The notes beneath the pieces were generated by a model that saw only the letters and a list, made by a program, of their open reading frames with translations, searched no databases and was not told the DNA's origin. Made by a program: the position numbers and the translations under genes. A stretch of 44,998 nt of DNA from Chlorokybus atmophyticus (taxonomy: Eukaryota; Streptophyta; Chlorokybophyceae; Chlorokybales; Chlorokybaceae), in the NCBI GenBank assembly GCA_009103225.1, contig RHPI01000810.1:800599-845596 (forward strand), read 5' to 3'. Positions 24,189 through 35,613 of the stretch are shown here, in pieces. The first letter of the stretch is position 1; each line of letters starts with the position of its first letter.

Positions 24189-25656
24189 ATGGCCGGCGAG
24201 GGCGGTGCTGGCAGCAGTGGGGCAAGCTTTGGTGGAGGAGGCCTAGCCAATGGCGAAGGCCCTGGCAGCTTATTTGCAGGCGGCGAGAGCAGCTGGGCAG
24301 GCGACCACGGAGCCAGTGGCAGCAACTCGGCCATTGCCAGCAGCTTCAACGACGACGACGCCGACGCCGGCACGTCGTCGTCCTTGAACTTGGACGCTGC
24401 CGCCTCCGCACCGGTAACGCTTGCGAAGGAAGCGTTATCGCTGTTCAAGAGCAAGAAGTTCTCGGAGTCGCTGGCTGTGTTGGAGGAGATCCGCAAAAAG
24501 AAGGATGATGATCCTAAGGTGCGTTCAGTCTGTCTCTAGATCAGCTTGAGACCGAATCAAGTACCCTCGCATCAGTTGAGTTGTTATGCTAAGTCAAAAG
24601 GCCAACCGTGGTAAATAGCACGCATGTGCTTGCCAATGTGTTGCATGCTGCATGGCGTGCTGCTTTCAATTGTGCTCATAGGGTCCTTGCACTTGTTGTT
24701 GCGCCATTACAGCTTGCACACACACTTTGATTTCTAGCATTTCTCGCAATGCTCCCTTCCCTTTTTGTTGCATTCTTGTTCAATTCAACATCACCTCATG
24801 AAATCAGGTGCTACATAACATCGCTGTTGTTGAGTACTACCAAGGCGGGTGTACAGAGCCAAAGTTACTGCTAGAGGCGCTGGAGCGGGTTAAGGTTGGT
24901 GGCCAAACTAATTGGTGTGTCAGCCAATGCACAGCTGACAAGATGCACGCACAAAGAGAGGCCTGTACATTGCTGTATCTTGGTCACTGTTGCATGTGCT
25001 TGTCGTAATGCATTGCAAACGCATAACTTGCAGGGCAAAAGCGAGGAGTTGGCACGGACGGCAGAGCAGCAGCTGGAAGGCCTAAGTGCTCCCTCATCAT
25101 CAGGTCCGAGTACAGCCTTGACTCTAAGCTTAGGCAGCACTTCTCCTCCAGCGTCACCCAGAGGTTCTACAAGCCAGGCAGTAGCAGCAGAGAGTATCGA
25201 CAGTGCCAGTGGCTCAGCAAGCAAGGAGCCACCATGGGGCACTGCTTACATGGAGGAGTACGACACGTCTTTGCCTACATTGAACAAGGTATGAAGCATT
25301 GGGCAGTATGAAAAGTGCTGTTAGGTCTTGCTGCAACTAACAACAATGTTGTTGCAGGCGATTATTCTGTACCACATGCAGCAGTACGCTGCTGCTGCTG
25401 CAGAGTTGGAGCCGTTGTATCGCAATATTGAGCCAATTGATGAGGTTGGCCTTGCAGACTCAGCACACCAGTTCATTCTTTGCCATGGGCGGTGCGGGCT
25501 TTACTAACTACTGCTTGTCGCTGGCAAGCACAGGCTGCAGCTCTGCGCGTGTGCTTGCTGCTATTGGACATATTTCTTGCTGCCCGGCTACCAGATAAGG
25601 CTGTGGTATGTCGCATATGCATGTTCTTGAGCACGAAGCATCCTCATTGTCAAGAC

Positions 25657-25691
<35 letters not shown>

Positions 25692-28128
25692 NNNNNNNNN
25701 NNNNNNNNNNNNNNNNNNNNNNNNNNNNNNNNNNNNNNNNNNNNNNNNNNNNNNNNNNNNGCATCCTCATTGTCAAGCCCCCCCCCCCCCCCTCCCCCCA
25801 ACACGCGCGCGCGCGCGTCTTCCCCCCTATTGACTTTATGGAACACGTTTGCGTGAATGCTCTACAGGGTGTCCTTGACTACGTTGAGAAGGCGTTTGGC
25901 TATCTGCTAACATCAGGGGAGTCAGCAGATGCGTCTTTGCACACGCAGCAGCCACAGGCCCTCCTTCCTGCAGCTGCAGGCGCTAGCAACTCCAACATTC
26001 TGGATGGTGCTGAGCTATCTCTAGATGCAGTGGAAGCTCTTGAAGGCGAGTCCTATACTGGGGTGGGCGTCATAAACAGGACCACAGCCTCCGCACCGCT
26101 GCCAAGTAAGAATGTCGCAGATCCTGAAGTGCATTGTACTAAGGATACCGGTGGGTCCGCTGATGGTTGCTTGTCAACTGTGCCCTGTGCGCGTTGCACA
26201 GACATAGATGTTGGCGCCCCCTTGCACTTGTTGATAGGGTGTATGCCAGGTGCTTCTCCATGGCCGGCATCTGTGGACAAGTCAGTACTTGCAATTTCTG
26301 CGGACTTCAAGCTTTGGCTGCATCTGCACAAAGCGAGGCTGCAGCTGTTGACACGCAACACAAAAGGCACAAAGAAAGAAGTCAAGAGCGCACTCAGCGT
26401 ATCCCGAGAGAACAGCCAAGCGCTGTTTCTCAAGGCGCACCTCGAGTACTCACGCCGCAACTTCCGCAAGGTAATTGATTGTTAATCGTCCGTTTGTGCC
26501 CATGCACGTCAATGCACGCTAAACGCAAGCATGCCATGCTTGCTGGAACCTCAAAGTTTACATGGCGTTGTATCAACGCCTTTTTGTAGATACATGCTAG
26601 GTGCTTGAAGTTGTTACTTATAGTTTGTGTGCAGGCAATGAAACTGCACACTGCTTTCACTGGCAGTACAGATATGTCTCTGGCACCCTTATTCTACAAC
26701 AACATGGGCTGCATTCACCACCACCTGGGGAAGCATGCGACAGCGGCGATCTACTTCTCGCGTGCATTCAACGCAGCTACAGCAAACTTGAAGCAACCAC
26801 TTACAGTGCCTGCTTTCTCCAAAGACAAGCGGCTGCACATTGCATACCATGCTGGCATACAACAGCTGCTGCTGGGCAATTATACCGCAGCGCTTGCTCT
26901 GTTTCAGCAGGCTACCGCACTGTACCATACCAGACCGTACCTGTGGCTTAGACTAGCAGAGTGCTGCGTGCAAGCATATGCAACGGGCCAAGCGGCACGT
27001 TTCAGTCATGAGACAGGCACGCACCGAAAACCAACATCCAAGTCCGTCATTGCTGGGAGTCTTGGCACAGGCAAACTGCGGCAGCTGGTGTTGCCCACAG
27101 GCAGGACTGCTTCAGCTGTTGCCAGCGATGAGCCTCCTTCAGGTGTCTCCAACGGGTTTGACAGCAAGCGAGGCGAGTTGTCGCTGGACTACGCTGCAAT
27201 TTGTCTGCGCAATGCGGCGCATCTGATCAATCGCTTGGATGCCACCAGCGCATCAGCAGTAGACAAGCCTTCTGTGACATTGGCTGCCACATTGCGGGCC
27301 GATGCACTGAGCAAGCAACTGCCTGCAAGTGCAGAAGTGCGCCGAAGCATTTCTGGAGGTTCAACTGCAAGCAATGCTGAAACTGCAGTCTTGCGACCGG
27401 CCATGCTGGATGGAAGCAAGGAAGCAAGCAGCACGAGCATCGGCAGTACTAGCAGCATGTCGTCCATGTTGGCTTCATTTGCGGAAGAGCGCAAGCGCCA
27501 GCTGCAGCAGCTGAAGCATGTGGTTTTGGCATACCAAGCGTACGTCGCCCTTTCGCAGGGAGATATGGTGTCAGCGCTCGCTGCTTGTCAGGCGTTGTTG
27601 TCTTCTAGCAACTGCAGTCGATCAAACCTTTTCCTGGCCAGAAACTATGCGGCGGAAGCTCTCTGCATGCTGGACAGAGTCAAAGAGGCCGCAGAGCACC
27701 TGAGCCTAGCTATGGCCGACCAAGCTGCTGTAGACAAAGCTGCAGCTGGCAAACGATTAGCAAGCACGACAGGGTTGGAATTGGACTCGGTCACCATCAA
27801 CGCCTCCGATGAGCCCCTTGACTTGAGCAGCCCGTCTCTGCGAGCCACGCTGTACACCAACATGGCTGCTGCTTGCGCCATGCAAGAAGACCTTCAGCAG
27901 GCCTTCCAGTACGCGATGCACGCCTTCACTCTCGCACCCACCTCGTCCAACCTGTTGGCATTGGTGTACGTGGAGCTGCGACGAGGACACACGGAGTCCG
28001 CGCTCTCGCTGCTAAAGAAACAACGACCGATACCCTCTCCGCAGCCTGTGCCAGCAAGCACACCGGTCCTACATGCCCCGCCACCATGGAACAGTGTGCT
28101 GCCTGCCGCCCAGCTAGCTGTGCGATAG
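24189..28128 (+). CDS. CNOT10: CCR4-NOT transcription complex subunit 10 (TPR protein)
   Basis: Seven exons: 24189-24518, 24808-24894, 25034-25288, 25358-25444, 25534-25605, 25868-26470 and 26635-28128 (975 residues). The first exon starts with a Gly/Ser-rich stretch, then AKEALSLFKSKKFSESLAVL, the opening TPR-like helices. Later landmarks are VLHNIAVVEYY, LLLLDIFLAARLPDKA, LFLKAHLEYSRRNFRKAMKL and FYNNMGCIHHHLGKH. The C-terminus has NMAAACAMQEDLQQAFQYAMHAF. CNOT10 binds CNOT11 and the NOT1 N-terminus in the cytoplasmic deadenylase complex. The protein is longer than animal (about 740) or plant homologues because of Ser/Ala-rich inserts. Intron 5 contains an assembly gap (25692-25760), but both neighbouring exons are intact and in phase. 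The last exon, 1494 bases, is unusually long for this locus. Confidence 0.9.
25638..25818. other. assembly gap with poly-C flanks and a duplicated 17-mer
   Basis: Sixty-nine Ns (25692-25760) follow a run of 34 C. The 17 bases before the left poly-C (25638-25654) recur exactly after the gap (25761-25777) and are again followed by poly-C, then a GC dinucleotide run. This looks like one locus assembled twice across a homopolymer. It is intronic. Confidence 0.9.
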
Positions 28129-28775
28129 CATTCAAAAATTGTTCATTCGTGTGTGCGCGCTCGTACACCGCACCTGTCAATTGCACAAGGCATGCGTTGG
28201 GCAAATGATCAGGTTAGCCAGACTGCGCTACCTTTCTCTTATGCAATGCTGCATTGCTGTAAGTTATGGGTGTTGAAGAGTTTGCTGCGCACGCAATCCT
28301 AAAGCGCAATACCAGACCCTGACAATCAACATGCTGTGCATCTGCCGTACGCGAACTGCGCCTGGCATTGCCCTGCTCTATCGGTACCTGCATGCATGCA
28401 CACACGGCACCATACCTCTTATACACGCTGCACTTGTCTGTCAGGACAGACACTACAACAAAGAAAAACACAGTAAAACAGGACAACAGCAACTGCTGCT
28501 GCATTTAGAAAACACGCCTTGTCCCATATGCATGGCTTCTGCAAACGCGTCATTACACACAAGCACACCAACGAGATGCAGATTTTTCTTTAGTACATTA
28601 CACTAGAACTTCATCATCAGGCTGAATGACAACTATGGTATGTGAGCTGTCAACTGACTTTCTGTAGTTGGTGACACGACCAATATACACACAGAAGCAT
28701 ACCTGGGACTAGACCTCATAGCAACATGGTACCCAAACAAAACTCAACAAGCAGCTATACAAAGCAACCACACTT
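28129..28775. other. convergent intergenic region, no gene seen
   Basis: This lies between the 3' ends of CNOT10 and CEP70 and contains only their 3' UTRs as far as I can see. Confidence 0.55.
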
Positions 28776-31700
28776 TTATCTAGGGGACGACGAGATTGAG
28801 CGCACAGCTGGCACAATCTCCTCAAGGCTGCTGACTTGCAGCATGTCATAGAGTTGAGTGGCCATCTTATGGTATCTTGGTAATGACGTCTCAAGCCGCT
28901 TCATTTTCGCCAACAGCCGCTGCGCATGCGGGATTAACTGGCTCTCATCTGTCAGTCCAAACAGCTTCATCAACTCCCTTTGTGTGTTGTCACTTGCTTC
29001 ACCCTCGACTCTCTCCGCTTTGGGTGGCAGTTGCTTGTCATCAGATTGTAATTGCTCAGCCTTGATACTAGTGCGGTAATCAGCGTGTAAGTCGTTGAAG
29101 TCTTTTGTCTTCTCATCCAGAAGGGTGCGAATGCGGCTAAGGCACGCGTTGGGGCCCGCTTTAGCATCGAGCCCCAGCAGCGAGCGCAGTGCTCTCATGA
29201 AGTTGGTGGCTTCGGCATTGGAAGTGTACACGGTGTTGATGCGCGCAAACACGCCCTCCAGTGAAGGCACCCCGAATAGGTTCATAAAGTGGAGCACCAT
29301 CTTGTTTACAAGGGCTTCAGGCTCGTCGCGCAAACACGCCTTTGCCCGATCATAGCTCGCGGCCTGCGTTAGATAACTCTGTTCCGTGTCAACGAGCTGG
29401 CGCACGGCTTCGGCAGCTTGCGCATGCGAGTACACAACTCTCTCATTGCTCTTGTTTAGCACCCGCTTGGACAACTCCATGCTGATGACACTGTGGAAGT
29501 CCCGAAGCTCCCGCAACTGAGCCAACTGATTCAACCACCCTTTCAACACTCGCGGCGCCTCTGCAGGCTCCACATTCATCGCTTTGCTGTACTGATGCCC
29601 TTCTTCAAACACAACCTGCATGACACATGCAAGCAGGGGCAGTGTTGGGTTGAGACATCGCATAGCAACAATGGTTGCAGGCTGGCGAAGTTTGCAACTC
29701 GATGATGTGAATGCGTTTAACAGCTACCTGACACACGTCACCGATGAACTTCTCCATGCGAGGTACTGCGGCCATCACGCGCAGCAGCTTTGCTACGGCG
29801 GCATTGAGGTGGAAGACGTCGTGGAGCTCGAGCAGGCGACAAGCATCCTGCCACACGCAACACATGCGGCACTATCAGACATGCTGTGTGCACCCGCCCA
29901 TGCATGCCTCTGACAACATTGCCACATTCTGCACTCCAACTTTCTGTTGCCACATGTGCGTGCAGATGCCAACCCAGGCTCATACAGCAGCAACCCTGCC
30001 AGCTGTATGAGCCCAGCATGCAGATGCTCACACAAGTGTGTACGACACGGCATGCCCACAAAGCGCTTGTGACAGTTGCGACAGTTGCACACACTCACCT
30101 GTAGGAGGTCAACGCACACGTCATGCGGGAGGTGTTCAATCTTCCACAGCTGCAAACGATGCACATCTCGGTCTCGCCGGATGCGATCACTTGTCGTCAG
30201 CGGCTCGCGCGCAGCTGCCTTCACCTTGACTGCAGCTTTATCCTCCTCCACGCCTTCATGATCTCCATCAACAGCATGGTTACCATTGCCATCGGCAGCC
30301 GTCGCAAGAACCTGCATGACAATGAGGTTGATAGCTGCACATGGCACATACACACGTGCTGATGCGTGCTGGTGTGTATGTGTGCTGGGGGGGGTACACA
30401 CCCACAATGCACGCACCGCAGCTAGTTTCTTCTCAAGGCGCTGAGCGCGGGCGTTGGCTTGGCACAAGTCCTGAACCGTAGGGCGAGCGTGCAGCTCCAT
30501 GACGAGGTTGGCATTTTCCTGAGTCGTCGTGGTGAGTGGCACGAACTTGCCTACAACCAATGCATGCTGTTGTGCTCATGCAAGTGGAATTGTCACCTCA
30601 GCAAGATGCGCAGCACGTCGTTCGCACGCTGCTACGCGACGCTCGCGCTCTGACTCGTGCTCGGCTGCTCTGGCTTCGTACTTCGCAATCTTTGCGTTCT
30701 ACACATGGAGTGCAATCGACCACGATTAGACAGCAGCACGCTCGCACGCACGCACGCACGCGCGCGCTGTGTAGGTACCTTTGCTCGTGCCTCAGCCTCC
30801 GCCTTCTCCAACCGCTCAAAGATGGCTTTGTCCTGCCTTGCTAGCCAGCCGCCTGCCCCGACATGCAGCGAGTTCGCGCACTGTTGTGTGTGAGTCCAAC
30901 AAAACACATACACACCACATACCTGAAGACAGGTCTTTGCGTAGCGAGTCATTTTCTCGTCGCCTCAACTCCTCACTCAAGCCCGACACTTCCTTTCTCA
31001 ATGACGCAATCTCGGCCGCAGTGGACTCCCGCTGTGCCTCATATATAGAGACCTGTGATGGACTTGTGTTTGGAAACAAACAACTAAAAGCTTGCACAGC
31101 CTCAGCACAACTCCACATTGTGGATCACCAGCTCGGGGGCTCGAGGGACGCGCATGCCCTCTTTGGACAAGTCCTTCTTCAGCTGATTGAGGGTCTTCTC
31201 GTCTTGTGCACGCCGTCTTTCTTCCTGCCGTGAGCCCCTCAACATGTGCCCACAAACCGCAACTGCATGCAAACACGCATGCACGCACGTCAACACCGTG
31301 TTCCCATGCAATAAGATATCTACCTTCTGAACAGCTTCCTGCAGCACATTCCTCATTTTCTCCACTTCCTTCTCCTTGGCTTTGAGAGTGTGTTCCAGCT
31401 GGCGGCAACGCTGCTGGGAGTCACCCAACGCACCCTCAAGCCTCTTGATGGACTCAACTGCCGCGCGCTCAGTCTGCTCCCTTCACAACGCAAGAAAAGG
31501 GTGAATGTGATTACACAAAAGCATAGTGTGCATGTGGCCACACATGCAAGGGCTGACCTGCCCCTCTTCTCCTCCTCGAGCGCATTCTTCACGCCCGCAA
31601 GATCTTTCTGTGCTTGCACCCGTTCACCATCCAACCTCGCCAGCTCGCTCTCCATGCGGTTCGCTTGTCCCTTGGCTAGTTCTATACTCGCAAGCAGTTC

Positions 31701-32764
31701 CTGTTAAAGAAAGCAGCAGATGTGATGACATGTAACGACATTATCATTATATGCCGGTGATGTGTGCTCACGAAACTGTGCAACACGAGTACCTGTACAA
31801 GTTGACCGCGGCGTGCGTATTGGTGTAACACATCCGCAAAGGTGGCTGACATTACAGCAAGCTGTTCCGATGTTGTTGATACATTGTCAATGTCAGGGAA
31901 GCCCGCATCGCGCAAGGCCCGATTGAGGGATGACAAGTCTGGGATATCACCACCAGCGCCAGCTGTCGATGCCACTGGTGCATTATGCACCTTGTCACTT
32001 GTGACATCATTGCCGGGCTGAGCTTCGGGACTGTTCGGGACAGTAGCTGCCTCTTTATCCGTCTCACAACTTATTTCAGCGGCTTCATGCAACATGTTGA
32101 CGGAGATGTTGGCCTCATCAGCAGCATTGTTGCTGGCCTCATCCTCTCTGCTGCTAGAAACTTCTTCATCACCCGCGTGCTTCTCATTGGCAATGCTGGC
32201 CGCATACTCATCATGTGCAATGTTGGCCTCTTCTTCTCCACTGCTGGCCACTTCTTCTCCGCTCCCCGCGTGCAAGTGGTACTTCTCGCTGAGGTTCCGT
32301 ATGAACGCACCGTAGTCGTGCATGAACGAGCTCGAGAGTGCCTGAGCGGCTTCGCCCTCGTGCGCGACATGTTGTGGCAATGTTGTGGTTGTTGTGGTTG
32401 TTTGTGTTGTGGTTGGGGACTGCGAGCTCGGGTGGTGAGTGCTGGAAGTTGTTGTTGGGTCGTCGTGAAACTGTGCCAGTGGTGCAGCCTGTTGAAGGCC
32501 AAATCAGCTATTGCAAACGTGTATACCGGTCAGGCGTGTTCATAGGTTACAGTACCAAAGGTGTGGTTTGTATGGTTATCTGCTATGCAAGCATGAAGAA
32601 ACATACACGGATGCATACCTGCGCGGGAGTACGCAATGCTTGCTGAAGCGTGTGCAAAGATGCACGAAGCGCGCTGAGCTCCGCCTCTATCCAGCGTGTA
32701 CCCTAGCAGCAAACAAAGACCATCCTGCCTCTCTGTCCGCAAGCATGCGCGTACGCATGCATAC

Positions 32765-32814
<50 letters not shown>

Positions 32815-33587
32815 CCGCGTGCGTGTGAGAGAGTGTGAGCTAGTGTCCGTGTGCTTACACGCACACACTTGCATGCATGTGCATACGCGTGCGTGCGTGG
32901 GTGGGTGGGGGGGATGCTGTTTGCGAGTCTTACTTGCGGGTCGGATGTTGAAGATGATGACTCGGACATCGTCATGTCGGTGCGCACCACTGCTCTTGAC
33001 CTGGTGTTGACCGTTTTCACTATATGAGCAGTACTGCTCTGTTCAATGCTGCAGATGGCTTGGCCACAAACACCACCAAGTTTATCACACAGTTCAGCTC
33101 AACTTAGTCAGCAGTGCTGTTTTGCAACTACAGGATGATTGTCAACGCGCCCACACAACACACACAGGCTGACACGCTGAGTTATAGGCAAGCCTAGCTT
33201 GGCAGCAATACACATTCAATTGTAAATCAGTGGGAATACTACTTTCCTCCAATGTTTGTATGTGGCTTGCTCAAATTGAGAGGAGGCGTCCTCCGCAATG
33301 TGATGACTACAACTGAAAACGCAGACGCAATGAGGAGAGACTTACCCTCTTGCTTCGCCCTCCTCACCGTTCCCGTCCTGTCCTGTTTTCTCCTCCGTCG
33401 TTGTCTAGTGTGATAGCCCAGAAGGAAGGCTTGATGGTGAGCCATGCTGATGCCCCCAAGCAAGCCCCTCCATACAACCATAACAAAGCCCAAAGCCTGC
33501 ACGTTACGAGACCTACCTACCTACCTCAGCTGTCAACGTGTCCTCGTCCTCCTGCGCGTCGTCGTCGTCCTCACCGTCCCGCTCCAT
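28776..33587 (-). CDS. CEP70: centrosomal/basal-body coiled-coil protein CEP70
   Basis: Fifteen exons, downward: 33587-33525, 33404-33346, 33048-32934, 32702-32619, 32488-31793, 31700-31558, 31480-31324, 31224-31117, 31052-30923, 30852-30779, 30698-30597, 30545-30417, 30311-30099, 29847-29728 and 29615-28776 (1010 residues). The middle is a long Glu/Lys/Arg/Gln coiled coil. ENANLVMELHARPTVQD and the C-terminal GVPSLEGVFARINTVYT and MLQVSSLEEIVPAVRSI blocks match CEP70, which binds gamma-tubulin and sits at centrioles or basal bodies. An acidic Asp/Glu/Ser/Asn-rich region (exon 5) precedes the coil, making the protein longer than the human one (597). The first three exons are short and were linked by phase; an internal ATG at 32975 is the alternative start. 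The donor of exon 8 and acceptors of exons 10 and 12 are less certain. Confidence 0.83.
32767..32814. repeat. (GTGC)n tetranucleotide repeat
   Basis: About 12 units lie in the CEP70 intron between exons 3 and 4, followed by GTGT/GTGC-rich sequence to about 32.91 kb. Confidence 0.9.
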
Positions 33588-33779
33588 CGCCTCCTGCTCC
33601 GCCGCCGTCGCGGCAAGCTCACCAGGCGAAAAGCGCGGGAACGAGGAGTCCTGGTTGGGGTTGGGGCGGCAAGCAAGGAGCGGGTTTGGGACCGGGACGG
33701 CGGCGGCAGCGGAGGAAGCGGAGCAGGACGACAAACAGGAGTAGAAGCAGCACACAGGCGCCAGAAGGAGAGGGGAGGG
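33588..33779. promoter_or_regulatory. divergent promoter region, CEP70 / NAA20
   Basis: There are 192 bp between the two start codons. The sequence is GC-rich and purine-rich near NAA20. No TATA-like box is obvious. Confidence 0.55.
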
Positions 33780-35109
33780 ATGACGACGGTGCGGGAGTTC
33801 AGGTGTACCGACCTGCTGCGCTTCAACAGGGTCAACTTGGACGTCTTGACGGAAACGGTGAGCGAGCTTGGGCCTGTGTGTGTGGGCTATGCTTTGCTGG
33901 CAGGGAGTTGCAACCCATATGTTAGAAAGGGCTACACGGCTGCTGCTGTGCGCTGCAATCGTCGCTCACCATGACCTGCATGATATTGGGGAGCCCACCA
34001 CATAGACATGCTGACACTGTGCCCCATCGTTCACAATCCACTTGCGTCTTGGCTGGAAGAGACCGATTTGCTTTATCGTATTGGCATCAACAATTTGTAT
34101 ATTCTTGGAATGGGATTTGGAATTTGCTTGTTTGTTTGACTCTCGCCCTGCATGCAGGCTGATGCACCAGCAGCAACTGGCAACTCTGTTCTCGCTCACA
34201 ATGCTTTGGTATGCGCAGTACCAGCTGCCGTTTTACCTTCAGTACCTTGCGACATGGCCCTCACTCTGCGCCATGGCTGAAGCTCCAAACGGCGAATGCA
34301 TGGGCTACAGTAAGTTGTGTGTGCGTGTGCATGTACGGACGCATGCACGTCAGCGTGTTCATGCGTGCCTGCGCATGTCTGTAGATGTGCGTGCATGTGC
34401 ATGCGCGTGTGTGCGTGTATACCTGCTTCACCTGCTGCTTTGACACAAAGGTTGTTCGGTTACAATGTAAAGGCTGCTCGTCTCACTGTCTGTAGTTGTT
34501 GGCAAGGCTGAGGGTGAGGGCACACACTGGCATGGGCACGTGACCGCGGTGACAGTGGCGCCTGACTTCCGTCGGCAGCAGCTCGCGCGCAAGCTCATGA
34601 ACTTGCTCGAGGAGGTGACTGAGAAGCGGTGAGCACCATGTGACTCGTTCCCCTCCATGACAACCTGTGGACGTAAGTCACACTCCCTCGTTGTCGGTTG
34701 CAGGTACAATGGTTACTTTGTTGACCTGTTTGTGCGGGTGTCCAACGCTGTTGCCATACAGATGTATGAGAAGGTGAGCGAAACTATTCAGTGCAATCTT
34801 GACACATAGACATTACCACGCTCATCACACAATGTTGCTTACAAGTGCTTTTACTGCTTGCAGTTGGGGTACAATGTGTATCGCAGGGTGCTGGGGTACT
34901 ACTCTGGAAACGAAGATGCATTCGGTAAGCACAGCACGCATGCCATACTTTCCTGTACAAGATTAAGGATTAGTACACCCCCACCGTGCTGCTCTTGTAA
35001 CCCATTATTGGTTTCAGACATGCGCAAAGCAATGCCAAGGGACGTGCACAGGCAGTCTATCATACCATTGGACCGACCGATACATCCCTGGGAATTGGAG
35101 AATGACTGA
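33780..35109 (+). CDS. NAA20: NatB catalytic subunit, N-alpha-acetyltransferase 20
   Basis: Six exons: 33780-33857, 34219-34309, 34496-34628, 34704-34773, 34864-34924 and 35018-35109 (174 residues, the usual family length). It begins MTTVREFRCTDLLRFNRVN. The GNAT acetyl-CoA motif reads VAPDFRRQQLARKLM; animals have LG where this has QQ, and the QQ form is what I remember from land plants. FVDLFVRVSN, MYEKLGYNVYRRVLGYYSG and DMRKAMPRD follow in family order. It acetylates the N-terminus of nascent proteins starting Met-Asp/Glu/Asn/Gln, together with NAA25 at the ribosome. Confidence 0.97.
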
Positions 35110-35613
35110 AAACGGCTAGCATCCCATAGCATAGCTGTTTCCATGCGCTATGGCCTTGCAGCCTTGTGATTTGAGTACAATAATGGAAGCTGAAACCGCT
35201 TGCTTAGGTAGGCTTGGTTTGATGAAAGCTCATGCCATGCCATGTATGCCTACACCATGACAAAACCTGATCGCAGCCAACAGGCTGTAGCCAGTTAGCA
35301 AAGCTGTACATCCATAAAACACGAGTCATTTGTCGTAGGCATGTCCTTCCCCGTTGGCATTACACGGTTAACGCGCACAGGTGAAGATATGTGCCGAAGT
35401 AAACGCGGGCTGGGATGACCGTCATAGGCGCAAGCGCAGGTTTGCAGACGCCTCTACACGTAATGGTGGCAGCACTACAGATGCAATCGTCGCATAAGCC
35501 CGCTTGGCAGCCGGTGTGACACCCAGACCACGGTGAGACGCGGCCGGCGGAAAAGAGGCGGCCTCCGCGGGCGAGGCGCGGCTTGTCGCGGCGGGGCTTG
35601 GTTGGAGTCCACC
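35110..35613. other. intergenic; mostly the left copy of a 264-bp direct repeat
   Basis: After about 120 bp of NAA20 3' sequence the repeat starts, and after it about 120 bp of GC-rich sequence leads to the WD40 gene. Confidence 0.7.
35229..35492 (+). repeat. 264-bp long direct repeat, left copy
   Basis: This is nearly identical to 41945-42208 in the same orientation. The copies differ by a few substitutions and small indels: an extra ATGCC near the left end here, an extra GTGGTG in the right copy, and single-base differences around the CCGTTGGCATTACACGG stretch. No clear TG..CA ends or target-site duplication is visible. No coding potential was recognised. Confidence 0.92.

Noticed and set aside
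23717..24496. Minus-strand frame extending SULP2 upstream to 24496
   Set aside because: The upstream part is antisense to the first CNOT10 exon and contains proline runs typical of antisense Gly codons. The ATG at 24130 is the more likely start.
32767..32914. CRISPR-like or satellite array
   Set aside because: It is a simple GTGC/GTGT microsatellite with no spacers, and the genome is eukaryotic.
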